Shown piece after piece: positions 8,499-16,554 of a stretch of 64,000 bases of DNA (position 1 is the first letter of the stretch; every line of letters starts with the position of its first letter). The notes under the pieces are model-generated. The model was not told the DNA's origin and searched no databases. It saw only the letters and a list, made by a program, of their open reading frames with translations. The DNA lies in the NCBI GenBank assembly GCA_044377735.1, contig JBILYK010000001.1, positions 57,016-121,015 on the forward strand, written 5' to 3'. Origin of the DNA: Tabrizicola_A sp044377735 (GTDB taxonomy: Bacteria; Pseudomonadota; Alphaproteobacteria; Rhodobacterales; Rhodobacteraceae). A program made the position numbers and the translations under genes.

Positions 8499-9226
8499 GG
8501 TTTAGCTCGCTCTGCGGCATCTGGGTTGTGCTGGCGGTGCTTGTTGCTGGTGGGCCCGCACTGGCTCAAGACATCTCGATTGATTTCGGTGATGGCACCT
8601 CGTTGGCCACCCGCTCTATCCAACTGCTTTTACTGATCACGGTTCTGTCTCTTGTGCCGGGACTTGCGGTGATGATCACCTGTTTTCCCTTTATCGTCAC
8701 GGTTTTGTCGATCCTTAGGCAGGCGATCGGGCTTCAGCAATCGCCGCCCAACATGCTGATCGTCAGCCTTGCGCTTTTCCTGACCTGGTTCGTGATGGAT
8801 CCGGTTTTGACCCAAGCATGGAAACAAGGGATCGAGCCGCTGACAGCGGGGTTGATCGACGTGCAGTCGGCCATTCCCCTGATCCTTGAGCCGTTTCGCA
8901 TCTTCATGTCGGCCCGGCTTGATCCAGAAACCTTTGGCACGCTACAAGACCTGCGGCCTCAGGCCCCGACTGCGATTGTCGATGCACCGCTGTCGGTTTT
9001 GGTGCCGTCCTTTATCCTGTCCGAAATCCAGCGCGCCTTTGAGATCGGTTTCCTGATCTTTCTGCCCTTTTTGGTGATCGATCTGGTGGTCGCAGCCGTC
9101 CTGATGTCGATGGGGATGATGATGGTGCCGCCTGCGGTTGTCGCCTTGCCATTCAAGCTGGCGTTCTTCGTCGTTGCCGACGGTTGGACGCTGATCTCGG
9201 GTGCTTTGGTTCGCAGCTATTTCTAA
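8495..9226 (+). CDS. fliP: Flagellar type III export protein FliP
   Basis: FliP (243 residues) forms, with FliQ and FliR, the core channel of the flagellar export gate. It has a cleavable signal peptide (cut likely after ALAQ, about residue 25), then the family hallmarks VPGLAVMITCFPFIVTVLSI, LRQAIGLQQSPPNMLI, SLALFLTWFVMDPV and the C-terminal FEIGFLIFLPFLVIDLVVA with MSMGMMMVPP. It starts at a GTG overlapping the fliN stop. fliQ and fliR are not downstream; the next gene is convergent flgI. Confidence 0.95.
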   Translation: MRFSSLCGIWVVLAVLVAGGPALAQDISIDFGDGTSLATRSIQLLLLITVLSLVPGLAVMITCFPFIVTVLSILRQAIGLQQSPPNMLIVSLALFLTWFVMDPVLTQAWKQGIEPLTAGLIDVQSAIPLILEPFRIFMSARLDPETFGTLQDLRPQAPTAIVDAPLSVLVPSFILSEIQRAFEIGFLIFLPFLVIDLVVAAVLMSMGMMMVPPAVVALPFKLAFFVVADGWTLISGALVRSYF

Positions 9227-9276
9227 GCCTCGGCTCCGTCCCTCGCCGCCCGAACCGCCGCACCCAGATCACCGCC

Positions 9277-9300
9277 CTTTGGCCCCAGACTGGGCCAAAG
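9277..9300. terminator. Hairpin between convergent fliP and flgI
   Basis: A 9-bp perfect stem, CTTTGGCCC/GGGCCAAAG, with a six-base loop, lies between the fliP stop (9226) and the flgI stop (9351). It has no clear T-run on either side, so it is at best a weak bidirectional terminator or a mRNA-stabilising hairpin. Confidence 0.5.
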
Positions 9301-9350
9301 CTCGCCGCTGAGCCGAGTGGCCCTTGGGTTGGTGACGGGCACACCGCGGG

Positions 9351-10448
9351 TCAATTCACCAAGAATTCGGCATGTAAGGCACCCGCGGCATTGATGCTTT
9401 TCAAGATGTCAATCATGTCATGCGGCGCCACGCCCAGCGCGTTCAGTCCGGCAACCACCTCCGAAAGGCTGGTGCCGCCGGTCACTTCGGCAAGCCCGGT
9501 GCCCGGCTCAATCTCGATGCTGGCCGATGTGTTTGGCACCACAATAGACTCGCCTTCAGCAAAGGGATTTGGCTGCACAACCATCGGGCTCTCCTCAACC
9601 CTCAAGGTCAGGTTGCCCTGCGCCACGGCCACCCGGCTGATCCGCACGTCTTGGCCCATCACAATGGTGCCAGAGCGCTGGTCTACCACAACTCGCGCTC
9701 GGGTTTCTGGCTCGATCGTGATGTTCTCCACCCGGCTGAGCACATGTGCGGGCGACCCGCTGCCGATGCTCGCCACGTTCAGCATCACCGTCCCGGCATC
9801 CATCATCTGCGCCGAGCCCCGCCCAAGACTGGCATTGATCGCGCCCTCAATCCGGGCAGCTGTGGTAAAGTCGGGTGCACGCAAGGCCAGACGCAATTGG
9901 TTCAGCGCGGTGAAATCAAATTCAACTTCACGCTCCACATAGGCGCCCGAAGGGATGGTTCCTGCCGTCGGCACGCCTTGCACCACGCGGGCCGCGTCCC
10001 CCTCGGCAGCGATTCCACCCGCGATGATGGTGCCTTGGGCGACCGCGTAAATCTGCCCGTCAGCGCCATTCAAGGGCGTCATCACCAGCGTGCCGCCCAA
10101 AAGGCTTTTGGCATCGCCGATCGCAGAGACGGTGACATCAATCCGTCCACCCGCCCGGGCAAAGGGCGGCAGGTTCGCTGTTACAAAAACGGCAGCGACG
10201 TTCTTGGGCCGGTATTCTTCGCCCGCAACATTAACGCCAAGCCGCTCCAGCAGATTGGACATGATTTCTTCGGTGAAGGGCGCGTTTCGTATGCCGTCAC
10301 CCGTGCCATTAAGGCCCACAACCAGCCCATAGCCGACAAGGTCATTGCCGCGCACCCCGTCGAATTCCACCAGGTCCTTTATCCGCACCGGTCCGGCTAT
10401 GGCCAAGGACGGAAAAAGGCAAAGGCATATCAGCAAGGCTTTGAACAT
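9351..10448 (-). CDS. flgI: Flagellar P-ring protein FlgI
   Basis: FlgI (365 residues) assembles into the periplasmic P ring, the bushing around the rod in peptidoglycan. It has a signal peptide (MFKALLICLCLFPSLAIAG) and the near-invariant family sequence RIKDLVEFDGVRGNDLVGYG, VVGLNGTGDGIRNAPFT, with the typical DVRISRVAVAQGNLTLR and FLVN end. Its start codon overlaps the flgL stop by one base. flgA and flgH are not seen nearby. Confidence 0.96.
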   Translation of the reverse strand: MFKALLICLCLFPSLAIAGPVRIKDLVEFDGVRGNDLVGYGLVVGLNGTGDGIRNAPFTEEIMSNLLERLGVNVAGEEYRPKNVAAVFVTANLPPFARAGGRIDVTVSAIGDAKSLLGGTLVMTPLNGADGQIYAVAQGTIIAGGIAAEGDAARVVQGVPTAGTIPSGAYVEREVEFDFTALNQLRLALRAPDFTTAARIEGAINASLGRGSAQMMDAGTVMLNVASIGSGSPAHVLSRVENITIEPETRARVVVDQRSGTIVMGQDVRISRVAVAQGNLTLRVEESPMVVQPNPFAEGESIVVPNTSASIEIEPGTGLAEVTGGTSLSEVVAGLNALGVAPHDMIDILKSINAAGALHAEFLVN

Positions 10449-11455
10449 CAGAGATAATCCGCAAGGCTAAGGCGCGAAATACGCGCGGTGAGCGTGTAGA
10501 TAAGCTGCAACTGTGTCTCGGCATCCTGCAGCCGTGTCGCTGTGTCATAGGGATCAATCTGCACCATCCCGGTGCGCGCCATCCCAAGGGCCGCCGCTTC
10601 ACTTTCGTTGCGGGTTTGGGCGCGGTCGACTTGGGCCTGCATCCCGCCCAGGCGCGCCACGAGATGGGCCCGATCGCTTTCGCCCTCCAAAAGCACCTCG
10701 CCCGCGCGCTGCGCGAGGTACTTTTCCATGACGGGTTGGCCCGCGAAAAGGCCCCGGTCCACCAATGTCGCCATCGCCAGACCCTTCAGCGTTTCGCGCA
10801 GGGCAGGGTCGTTGGCGGTGATGTCCAGGGCCATGGATTCACCCGCCGCAATCGGGACCGGTGAGAGCGGATTGTCACCAAGATAGGCCGTGCCCGCGTA
10901 TCCGCCCGGGCTTGACAGCCAACTGTCCATCGCCGCCTCGACCGAGGTCACATCATTGGCCCCAGAGGCCAAGATCATGCTCTCCACCGCGACCATGAAA
11001 TCCTCGGCCGAGAGTATCGCTGGCCCGTTGGTGGCTGCTCCTGCAAAAAGCGTGCGGTCGCCAAAGCGCGTGTTGAGCGTGGACAACGTCGATTTCAAGG
11101 CCGAATGGGCCGCAGATGCGGCCGTGTCGACATGGGTCGCCGCCGCGGTGCCAGATGCTGAAAGCAGGCCGCTCGCCGCTTGAAGTGCCATGTCAGAGAT
11201 CGTGGCAAGACTGACCTGCTGGGCATCGGCAAACAAGGCCAACTCCCGCGTCACCGCACCATAGCCGTCAAGCCGGGCGAGTGTGGCGTCCAGCGCCAGA
11301 AGCGCACCAAGGTCCCCGGCAAGGTGATGCGGCGTATCCGCCGCCTTCCCGGTTGTCAGTTCTTGGGCGTGGCGGGCCAGTTCGGCCTTTGCTTGCGTCA
11401 TGTGCTGGCGCATCACATAAGACTGCGCCAGGTCTCCAAACCCGATCATGGACAT
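10448..11455 (-). CDS. flgL: Hook-filament junction protein FlgL
   Basis: FlgL (HAP3; 335 residues) joins the hook to the filament. The N-terminal helix (GFGDLAQSYVMRQHMTQAKA) and the C-terminal helical region (LQDAETQLQLIYTLTARISR) are the flagellin-like coiled-coil D0/D1 parts, with a variable centre. It is translationally coupled to flgI downstream and lies 3 bp after flgK. FlgL is poorly conserved, so the name rests on the terminal helices and on the order flgE-flgK-flgL. Confidence 0.88.
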   Translation of the reverse strand: MSMIGFGDLAQSYVMRQHMTQAKAELARHAQELTTGKAADTPHHLAGDLGALLALDATLARLDGYGAVTRELALFADAQQVSLATISDMALQAASGLLSASGTAAATHVDTAASAAHSALKSTLSTLNTRFGDRTLFAGAATNGPAILSAEDFMVAVESMILASGANDVTSVEAAMDSWLSSPGGYAGTAYLGDNPLSPVPIAAGESMALDITANDPALRETLKGLAMATLVDRGLFAGQPVMEKYLAQRAGEVLLEGESDRAHLVARLGGMQAQVDRAQTRNESEAAALGMARTGMVQIDPYDTATRLQDAETQLQLIYTLTARISRLSLADYL

Positions 11456-11458
11456 GGC

Positions 11459-12916
11459 TTACATCCCAAGAAGTGTGTCAATCATTTGGCTGATGGTCTG
11501 GATGACCTTTGCATTGGCGGTATAGGCCTGCTCGACCATCAACAGAGATTGCATCTCTTGATCAGTGTCGACGCCTGCGGCCAGTTCAATCTGGGTCAGC
11601 GCCTGGGTGCGGGCTGCGGCATAGCTGGCCTCGGACTGGGCCGTCAGCCGGTTTGACGCGATGGCCGAAAGCATGTCACCTTGCAGCGCTGAAAAGCTGC
11701 GCGCACCGGTCATGAATTGCCCGGATGCTGGAATTCGCGCCGCATCAAGCGCGGTTTGCAGCGCGACGAGCCCGTTTGCGTTACCCGCAGATCCGGGGGC
11801 AAGTGCACCGATACCATCTCGCTGTCGCCACAAAGCTCCCCCTTGGCGGGGATCAACGGCGGCGTTGATCCGCAGGCGTTGAGCAAGGCCGAGTTCATTT
11901 GTGGCCAGAAAACTGCCGCCATTATCGGTGAACAGCCCGGCATCACCGGGGGCAAGTGTCGGGTCGACAGAGGGGCTGGAAAACCGCTCAACCAGATCGC
12001 GGGCCAGCGCGTCGATTTTGGTCTGCGCTTCGGGTGCCAGAACGTCGCGCACCGCGAAATGGGCCACCAGCCGCCCGCCTTGAATCGGGCTGTTCGGCTC
12101 CAACGTGGTCATCGGCCGTCCGTTCAGCGTCAGCCCCGACAGGCTGCCTGACGAGATGCTCATTTCAGCCGTGACAATCCCCGAAGGGTCAAAGCCAAAC
12201 ACGCCGGCATGACCTTCGACCAGCATCGCGCCACCGGTGGTGTAAAGCGCAATCTGGCCGTTGTCGCGGGCGATCTCGCGGATGGGGACAAGCGGCGCGA
12301 TGCTGTCAATCAACTGCTGGCGTTGGTCGATCAAGGCAGAGGGATCGCGTGTTCCAGCATGGCTTGATCGGATATGGCTGTTGAGTTCCGAAATCTGGGC
12401 TAAAGTGCGGTTCAGCAGGCTGACATCGGCCTCGATCCGGTCATCTGCGTCTGCCCGGGCCGTCTGCACAGCCTGCGACGCGTCGTTGATCTGGCTTGCC
12501 AGATTGCGGGCGGTGTCGGTCACCCGCGCCAGACGCGCCTCGCTGTCGGGCCGCGATGCAGCTTCCAGAAGTGCGACGTCAAATTCCGCGATTCTACCGC
12601 CCAAAGACACGGCGCTGTCCGGGTTTCCGACGGCTTGTTCAAGCCTTTGCAAGAAACTGGCACGGATCGTCCGGTCGCCTTGGGCGGCTTCGGCCCCGCG
12701 CCGGTCTGACAGCAGCACCGGATCCACGTGGCGTTGGACGCCAACAACCCTGACCCCCTGTCCACTTTGCCCAACCGAACGCGCAGTGGTGATAACCTCA
12801 CGGCGGCCGTAACCTTCGGTCGTGGCATTGGCGATGTTGGACGACACCACCTCGGCCGCCTTGGCGGCGGCGCTTAACCCGGACAATGCGCTTGAAAGGC
12901 TGCCAGAAATGCTCAT
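11459..12916 (-). CDS. flgK: Hook-filament junction protein FlgK
   Basis: FlgK (HAP1; 485 residues) is the first hook-filament junction protein. The N-terminus has the flagellar rod/hook signature LSAAAKAAEVVSSNIANATT, followed by the GYGRRE region, and the C-terminus has the conserved helix QEMQSLLMVEQAYTANAKVI ending LLGM. It is between flgE (6 bp upstream) and flgL (3 bp downstream), so all three are likely cotranscribed. Confidence 0.95.
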   Translation of the reverse strand: MSISGSLSSALSGLSAAAKAAEVVSSNIANATTEGYGRREVITTARSVGQSGQGVRVVGVQRHVDPVLLSDRRGAEAAQGDRTIRASFLQRLEQAVGNPDSAVSLGGRIAEFDVALLEAASRPDSEARLARVTDTARNLASQINDASQAVQTARADADDRIEADVSLLNRTLAQISELNSHIRSSHAGTRDPSALIDQRQQLIDSIAPLVPIREIARDNGQIALYTTGGAMLVEGHAGVFGFDPSGIVTAEMSISSGSLSGLTLNGRPMTTLEPNSPIQGGRLVAHFAVRDVLAPEAQTKIDALARDLVERFSSPSVDPTLAPGDAGLFTDNGGSFLATNELGLAQRLRINAAVDPRQGGALWRQRDGIGALAPGSAGNANGLVALQTALDAARIPASGQFMTGARSFSALQGDMLSAIASNRLTAQSEASYAAARTQALTQIELAAGVDTDQEMQSLLMVEQAYTANAKVIQTISQMIDTLLGM

Positions 12917-12922
12917 CCGACC

Positions 12923-14227
12923 TTACCGTTTGATGTTTGTGGTTTCCTGCAGCATCTCGTCCACGGTCTGGATGACCTTGGCATTCGAGGAATAGGCGCG
13001 CTGGGTCTGGATCAGTTGCGTCAGTTCGGCGGCAACGTCGGTGGCCGATTCTTCGCGCGAATAGCCAACGGTTGAGCCGGTGGGTCCATCACCGGCGTCC
13101 CACAGATAGAAGGGACCTGACGCCGGCGAGATCTGGTAAGTCTGGTTGTTGCGGGCGATCAGCCCATTGGGGTTCGGCACATCGACCACAGGAAGCTGAT
13201 AGATTCGCCGGGTAAAGCCCTGATCGTAAACCGCATAGAGAAACCCCTTCTCGTCCACCTCGACCGAGGAGAGCGTGGCCACCGTGGTGCCATTCTTGGA
13301 AATCGCGACCGGTGAGAAGGTGCTGGCCAATTGCGTCATACCATTGGCTTCACCAAGTTCGCCGATATCCAGCGAGATGCTGCCGCCGCCCACAGTCAGC
13401 GCGATTTGTCCGGTGGCCGGATCATAGCTGCCGCCAGAGGTGGCCGTCACGGTGGCCAAGGTGCCACCACCCACCTGCGTGTCATTGAAGACGAGCACAT
13501 ATTCCCCCACAAGCGCGCCACCCGAGGCGCTGTCACGCACCTGCATTGTCCAGGTGTTTGATGACCCCGTCGCGGGAATGGTCGGGGTAAAGGTGAACTC
13601 CAAAGCCTCAGATGTGCCGAGATTGCCGAAGTATTCAACGGTCAGGTTGTGGGGTGTTCCGGCCAATCCGGCAGCGCTTTCCGAAGCGGGCAGATTGACG
13701 CCCAGACGCATCTGCGACGTTGGGTTGCCGACATATTGATTGGCGTTGATCCGAACCGGTTCAAGCGAGGCCATCGTGTCGCGCGGATAGGTGTTGAGGC
13801 TGCCATCGGGATTGGCGGGCCATCCCATCAGAACTTGCCCGGTTGCCGTGCGCAGAACACCGTCAGAATCGGCGCGGAAAGACCCGGTGGTGACCAATGA
13901 GATCGGAAGCCCGCCCGAGGCCGATGCCACAGCGCTGGCATCGGTGACGGCGAGGAACCCGCGCCCGTCGATGGCCAGATCGGTGGAATTGGTCGTGGCG
14001 ATCAGGGGGCCGCGATCATCGATCAGACGAAAGTTGGTGGTGCGCACCCCGCCCGCAGAATAGCTGGTGTTCGAATTGCCGTGAATGACCACCGAATGAA
14101 AATCGGTCTGCGCCCGTTTGTAACCAAAGGTGGCCGAGTTGGCGATGTTGTCGGAAATGGTGGCCAGCCGGTTCGCATTCGCGTTCAGCCCGGCCACCCC
14201 CGCGTTCAGCGAGGAGGAGATCGTCAT
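12923..14227 (-). CDS. flgE: Flagellar hook protein FlgE
   Basis: FlgE (434 residues) polymerises into the hook. It has the N-terminal rod/hook motif VAGLNANANRLATISDNIAN, the beta-rich hook domains in the middle, and the C-terminal helix LTQLIQTQRAYSSNAKVIQT that packs with the N-terminus. It starts the flgEKLI run. A CtrA-like box lies 58 bp upstream of the start codon. Confidence 0.95.
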   Translation of the reverse strand: MTISSSLNAGVAGLNANANRLATISDNIANSATFGYKRAQTDFHSVVIHGNSNTSYSAGGVRTTNFRLIDDRGPLIATTNSTDLAIDGRGFLAVTDASAVASASGGLPISLVTTGSFRADSDGVLRTATGQVLMGWPANPDGSLNTYPRDTMASLEPVRINANQYVGNPTSQMRLGVNLPASESAAGLAGTPHNLTVEYFGNLGTSEALEFTFTPTIPATGSSNTWTMQVRDSASGGALVGEYVLVFNDTQVGGGTLATVTATSGGSYDPATGQIALTVGGGSISLDIGELGEANGMTQLASTFSPVAISKNGTTVATLSSVEVDEKGFLYAVYDQGFTRRIYQLPVVDVPNPNGLIARNNQTYQISPASGPFYLWDAGDGPTGSTVGYSREESATDVAAELTQLIQTQRAYSSNAKVIQTVDEMLQETTNIKR

Positions 14228-14284
14228 CGATGGCGCCTTTCTGCAGCTTCGACTTCAGGTAAGGCCCAACCTGAGCCAGCCGCG

Positions 14285-14299
14285 TTAAGATCCGCCTAA
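14285..14299. promoter_or_regulatory. CtrA-like box upstream of flgE
   Basis: TTAAGATCCGCCTAA matches TTAA-N7-TTAA at seven of eight positions, the same one-base deviation as the box at the fliL/fliF divide. It lies in the 97-bp gap between motB and flgE, 58 bp upstream of the flgE ATG. Confidence 0.55.
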
Positions 14300-14324
14300 C
14301 AGCTAAAATTCGCGACGTTTGCCG

Positions 14325-15170
14325 CTAGCGGTTGCGCCGCAAGAGGACAATCTCGATCCGATTGTTGCGCAGCGCGGTCGGATCGGCGGTGGCCGGTTGG
14401 CGGTTGGCGTGGCCGGTCACACGGGCAATGCGGCTGGTGGGCAGCTTGTGATGTTCCAAAAGCTGCCGCAGGGCTTGGGCGCGCTGCGTGGACAAGTCCC
14501 ATGTCGGGTCTTGCCGCAACGTCACCGGATAGCTTCGGACATGGCCATTCACTGCAATTTCATTGGTGGCAAGGCTCAGGACGTCAGAAAGCAGCATCGC
14601 GATGTCGCTGGTTACAGCGGTCGGCTTGGCGGTTTCCATGGCAAACAGCGGGGCGTCTTCCAGATCAAAGATCTCGATCACCAGACCTTCGTCGGTGACC
14701 CGGGTGACGACGTGGCGAAGCAGGCGTTCCATCGTCATGCTTTCGCCGCCCTTGGCGGTCAGGGCCTGTTGCACCTCGGCCAAGGCTTGGTTCTCAGCGG
14801 CAGTGCCGCCTTCGGCCTGGGCGTTGCCCGTCTCGCCCCGCGCTTGGTTTGCTTCGGTGGGATGGGCGGCGGTGGCACCGGTGCCGTTCTGGGCCAGCGT
14901 GTTTTCGGTGAATGTGCTGTCGCCGCCAAAGGCGCCGTCCCCCCCGCCCGAGACGCGGTTCACCGGGATCGTGGGATTGAAGTAATCCGCAATCCCCTTG
15001 CGTTGCTTTTCCGTTGTCGCGTTCAGCAGCCACATCAGCATGAAGAAGGCCATCATGGCCGTGACAAAATCGGCATAGGCGACTTTCCAGGCACCGCCAT
15101 GATGCCCACCGCCCTGCACGATCTTCTTCCGCTTGATGATGACTGGCGCGGCATTCCCTTGCCCGGCCAT
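14325..15170 (-). CDS. motB: Flagellar stator protein MotB
   Basis: MotB (281 residues) anchors the stator to peptidoglycan and carries the proton-accepting aspartate. After a basic head (IIKRKK) comes WKVAYADFVTAMMAFFMLMW, the single membrane helix with the key Asp in YADF, then a disordered Gly/Ala/Glu-rich plug and linker, and a C-terminal OmpA-like peptidoglycan-binding domain (VNGHVRSYPVTL, LSTQRAQALRQLLE, RIARVTGHANRQP, ALRNNRIEIVLLR). It stands upstream of flgE instead of beside motA. Confidence 0.95.
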   Translation of the reverse strand: MAGQGNAAPVIIKRKKIVQGGGHHGGAWKVAYADFVTAMMAFFMLMWLLNATTEKQRKGIADYFNPTIPVNRVSGGGDGAFGGDSTFTENTLAQNGTGATAAHPTEANQARGETGNAQAEGGTAAENQALAEVQQALTAKGGESMTMERLLRHVVTRVTDEGLVIEIFDLEDAPLFAMETAKPTAVTSDIAMLLSDVLSLATNEIAVNGHVRSYPVTLRQDPTWDLSTQRAQALRQLLEHHKLPTSRIARVTGHANRQPATADPTALRNNRIEIVLLRRNR

Positions 15171-15541
15171 TCACACACCCATGTTTTCACACCCGAGGTC
15201 AGGTTTAGCGCGGCAGGGTTTCGGGGGGGTTAAGGGGTGGCATTTTAGGAAATATGGGGTGTCCCGCGATGGGACATTTTGAAATGTGTTTTACGTCAAT
15301 GATTTGAGTTTCTCCCTTTAGAAAAGTGTAAAGATTTGGAAGCAAGCCGGGGTTCCACCCCGGACCCCGGAGTATTTTTGCCAAGATGAACTGAAGGTCA
15401 GGGATGCGCCCCAGTATCACAGAGCCCTTGGACCTACGGCAATGGTTGTTTTTCTACGTCCTTGACTGACAGGTGCAAAGGTCAGCAGAGTCCGCGCAGC
15501 AGGCTCTCAGACTAAGCGCCGGTATTGTCCGCTTAGGCCCC
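15171..15541. other. Intergenic region between xthA and motB
   Basis: No convincing gene in this 371-bp stretch; short open frames here have no recognisable product. It must hold the motB promoter on the minus strand. It contains a hairpin TGTCCC-GCGAT-GGGACA (15260-15276) followed by TTTT on the plus strand, an AT-rich stretch (15283-15340), and one copy of a Rhodobacteraceae-type interspersed repeat (15347-15390). Confidence 0.6.
15347..15390 (+). repeat. Interspersed hairpin repeat, copy 1
   Basis: CCGGGGT-TCC-ACCCCGG (15347-15363) forms a 7-bp hairpin and is followed by ACCCCGGAGTATTTTTGCCA and AGATGAA. The same arrangement, a GC-rich hairpin then GAGTATTTnTGCCAAGATGAA-like sequence, recurs near 41801-41860 and 55252-55300. 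Similar sequences are common between genes in Rhodobacteraceae as far as I recall. Confidence 0.7.
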
Positions 15542-16330
15542 TCACAAGTCAAACGTCGCGAACACGGGCACATGATCGCTTGGTTGCTCCCATCCCCGCA
15601 CGTCGCGCAGGATACGGCTGGAGTGAGCGGCGCTGGCGATGTCGGGGGTGGCCCAGATGTGGTCCAGCCGACGGCCCTTGTCGGCGGTGTTCCAGTCGGC
15701 GGCGCGGTAGCTCCACCAGCTGTACAGCTTGCCCTGCGCAATGTCGGCGCGGGTGATGTCTTGCCATTTGCCCGCCTCCATCACCGCGTGCAGATGGTCC
15801 ACCTCAACCGGGGTATGGCTGACGATTTTCAACAGCGATTTGTGATCCCACACGTCGTCTTCGCGCGGGGCGATGTTCAGATCGCCCACCAGAATCGACC
15901 GATCCGGACGGCCCCAGTGGAAATGGTCGCGCATCTGGGTCAGGTAATCCAGCTTTTGACCAAATTTCTCATTCTGCGCCCGGTCGGGAATATCGCCGCC
16001 CGCAGGCACATAGCAGTTGTGGATCGTCACCCCGTTTTCCAACTGCGCCGAGACGTGGCGGGCGTGGCCCAGCTGGGCGAAATCCTGATCGCCCACATCC
16101 ATGATCGGCAGCTTGGACAGGATCGCCACTCCGTTATAGCCCTTTTGTCCGCGCGCAACCATGTAGCGATAGCCCAGGCTTTGAAACTGCTCGACCGGAA
16201 TCTTGTCGACCGGGCTTTTGCATTCTTGCAGGCACAGGATATCGGGCTGCTCTTCGGCCATCAACCGGGCCACCAGACCTTCGCGCAGGCGGACCGAATT
16301 GATGTTCCAGGTGGCAAGGGTAAAGGTCAT
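15542..16330 (-). CDS. xthA: Exodeoxyribonuclease III
   Basis: A 262-residue Mg-dependent AP endonuclease/3'-5' exonuclease of the EEP family that repairs abasic sites. Motifs: FTLATWNINSVRLR (residue 2 on), DILCLQECK with the catalytic Glu, GYNGVAIL, SILVGDLNIAPREDDVWD, and the C-terminal RLDHIWATP and PSDHVPVFA. The ATG at 16330 is preferred because AGGAGCC precedes it and the protein then begins as in homologues; the longer frame to 16393 would include a terminator hairpin. A possible FNR-controlled leader lies directly upstream. Confidence 0.95.
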   Translation of the reverse strand: MTFTLATWNINSVRLREGLVARLMAEEQPDILCLQECKSPVDKIPVEQFQSLGYRYMVARGQKGYNGVAILSKLPIMDVGDQDFAQLGHARHVSAQLENGVTIHNCYVPAGGDIPDRAQNEKFGQKLDYLTQMRDHFHWGRPDRSILVGDLNIAPREDDVWDHKSLLKIVSHTPVEVDHLHAVMEAGKWQDITRADIAQGKLYSWWSYRAADWNTADKGRRLDHIWATPDIASAAHSSRILRDVRGWEQPSDHVPVFATFDL

Positions 16331-16372
16331 GGCAAGGCTCCTGTTGGGCGGCCACCTTATGCCGCCTTGGGG

Positions 16373-16406
16373 ACAAAAAGAAAGCCCGACCAAACGGGGC
16401 CGGGCT
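16373..16406 (-). terminator. Rho-independent terminator upstream of xthA (minus strand)
   Basis: On the minus strand AGCCCGGCC-CCGTTT-GGTCGGGCT forms a 9-bp stem (one G-U) immediately followed by TTCTTTTTG. It points leftward and ends 43 bp before the xthA ATG, so it ends a short transcript starting just upstream or acts as an attenuator in an xthA leader. Confidence 0.75.
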
Positions 16407-16423
16407 CAGTCCAACAGGGAAGT
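16374..16423 (-). ncRNA. Candidate ~50-nt RNA or xthA attenuator leader
   Basis: A -10-like TATACA on the minus strand (16435-16430) predicts a start at A16423, and the terminator above ends the transcript after about 50 nt. The RNA would be ACUUCCCUGUUGGACUG followed by the terminator hairpin. The same 5' arm motif (CCCUGUUGGA-CUG then a CCGG-rich terminator) is found at the second candidate near 17787-17830. Either a very small regulatory RNA or a conditional leader for xthA. Predicted only from promoter and terminator geometry. Confidence 0.45.
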
Positions 16424-16457
16424 GGGCTTTGTATACCACGGAATCCTGCCCCGCGAA

Positions 16458-16471
16458 TTGATGCAAATCAA
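16458..16471 (-). promoter_or_regulatory. Perfect FNR box (class II position)
   Basis: TTGATTTGCATCAA on the minus strand is a perfect match to the FNR/FnrL consensus TTGAT-N4-ATCAA. Its centre (16464.5) is exactly 41.5 bp from the start point predicted from the TATACA -10 element, the standard class II activation distance. No -10-like sequence lies at the matching place for the rightward MFS gene. Confidence 0.75.
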
Positions 16472-16554
16472 ATGTCCTGCAATCATGGTTTTTTGGACAC
16501 AATCTCAGGTTGCGGCAGCTTGACGCAGCCTAAAGGCGCGGCAAGAATGATGGC

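Noticed and set aside
9223..9354. A 43-codon minus-strand frame (TTG start) filling the fliP-flgI gap
   Set aside because: The start would be TTG overlapping the flgI stop, the product resembles no flagellar protein (it is not a FlgJ fragment), and the gap is better explained by a terminator-like hairpin.
15205..15420. A 71-codon minus-strand frame upstream of motB
   Set aside because: It runs through an interspersed hairpin repeat and has no recognisable features.
16458..16554. FNR box acting on the MFS gene
   Set aside because: No -10-like hexamer lies at the class II distance on the plus strand, whereas the minus strand has TATACA at the exact position.
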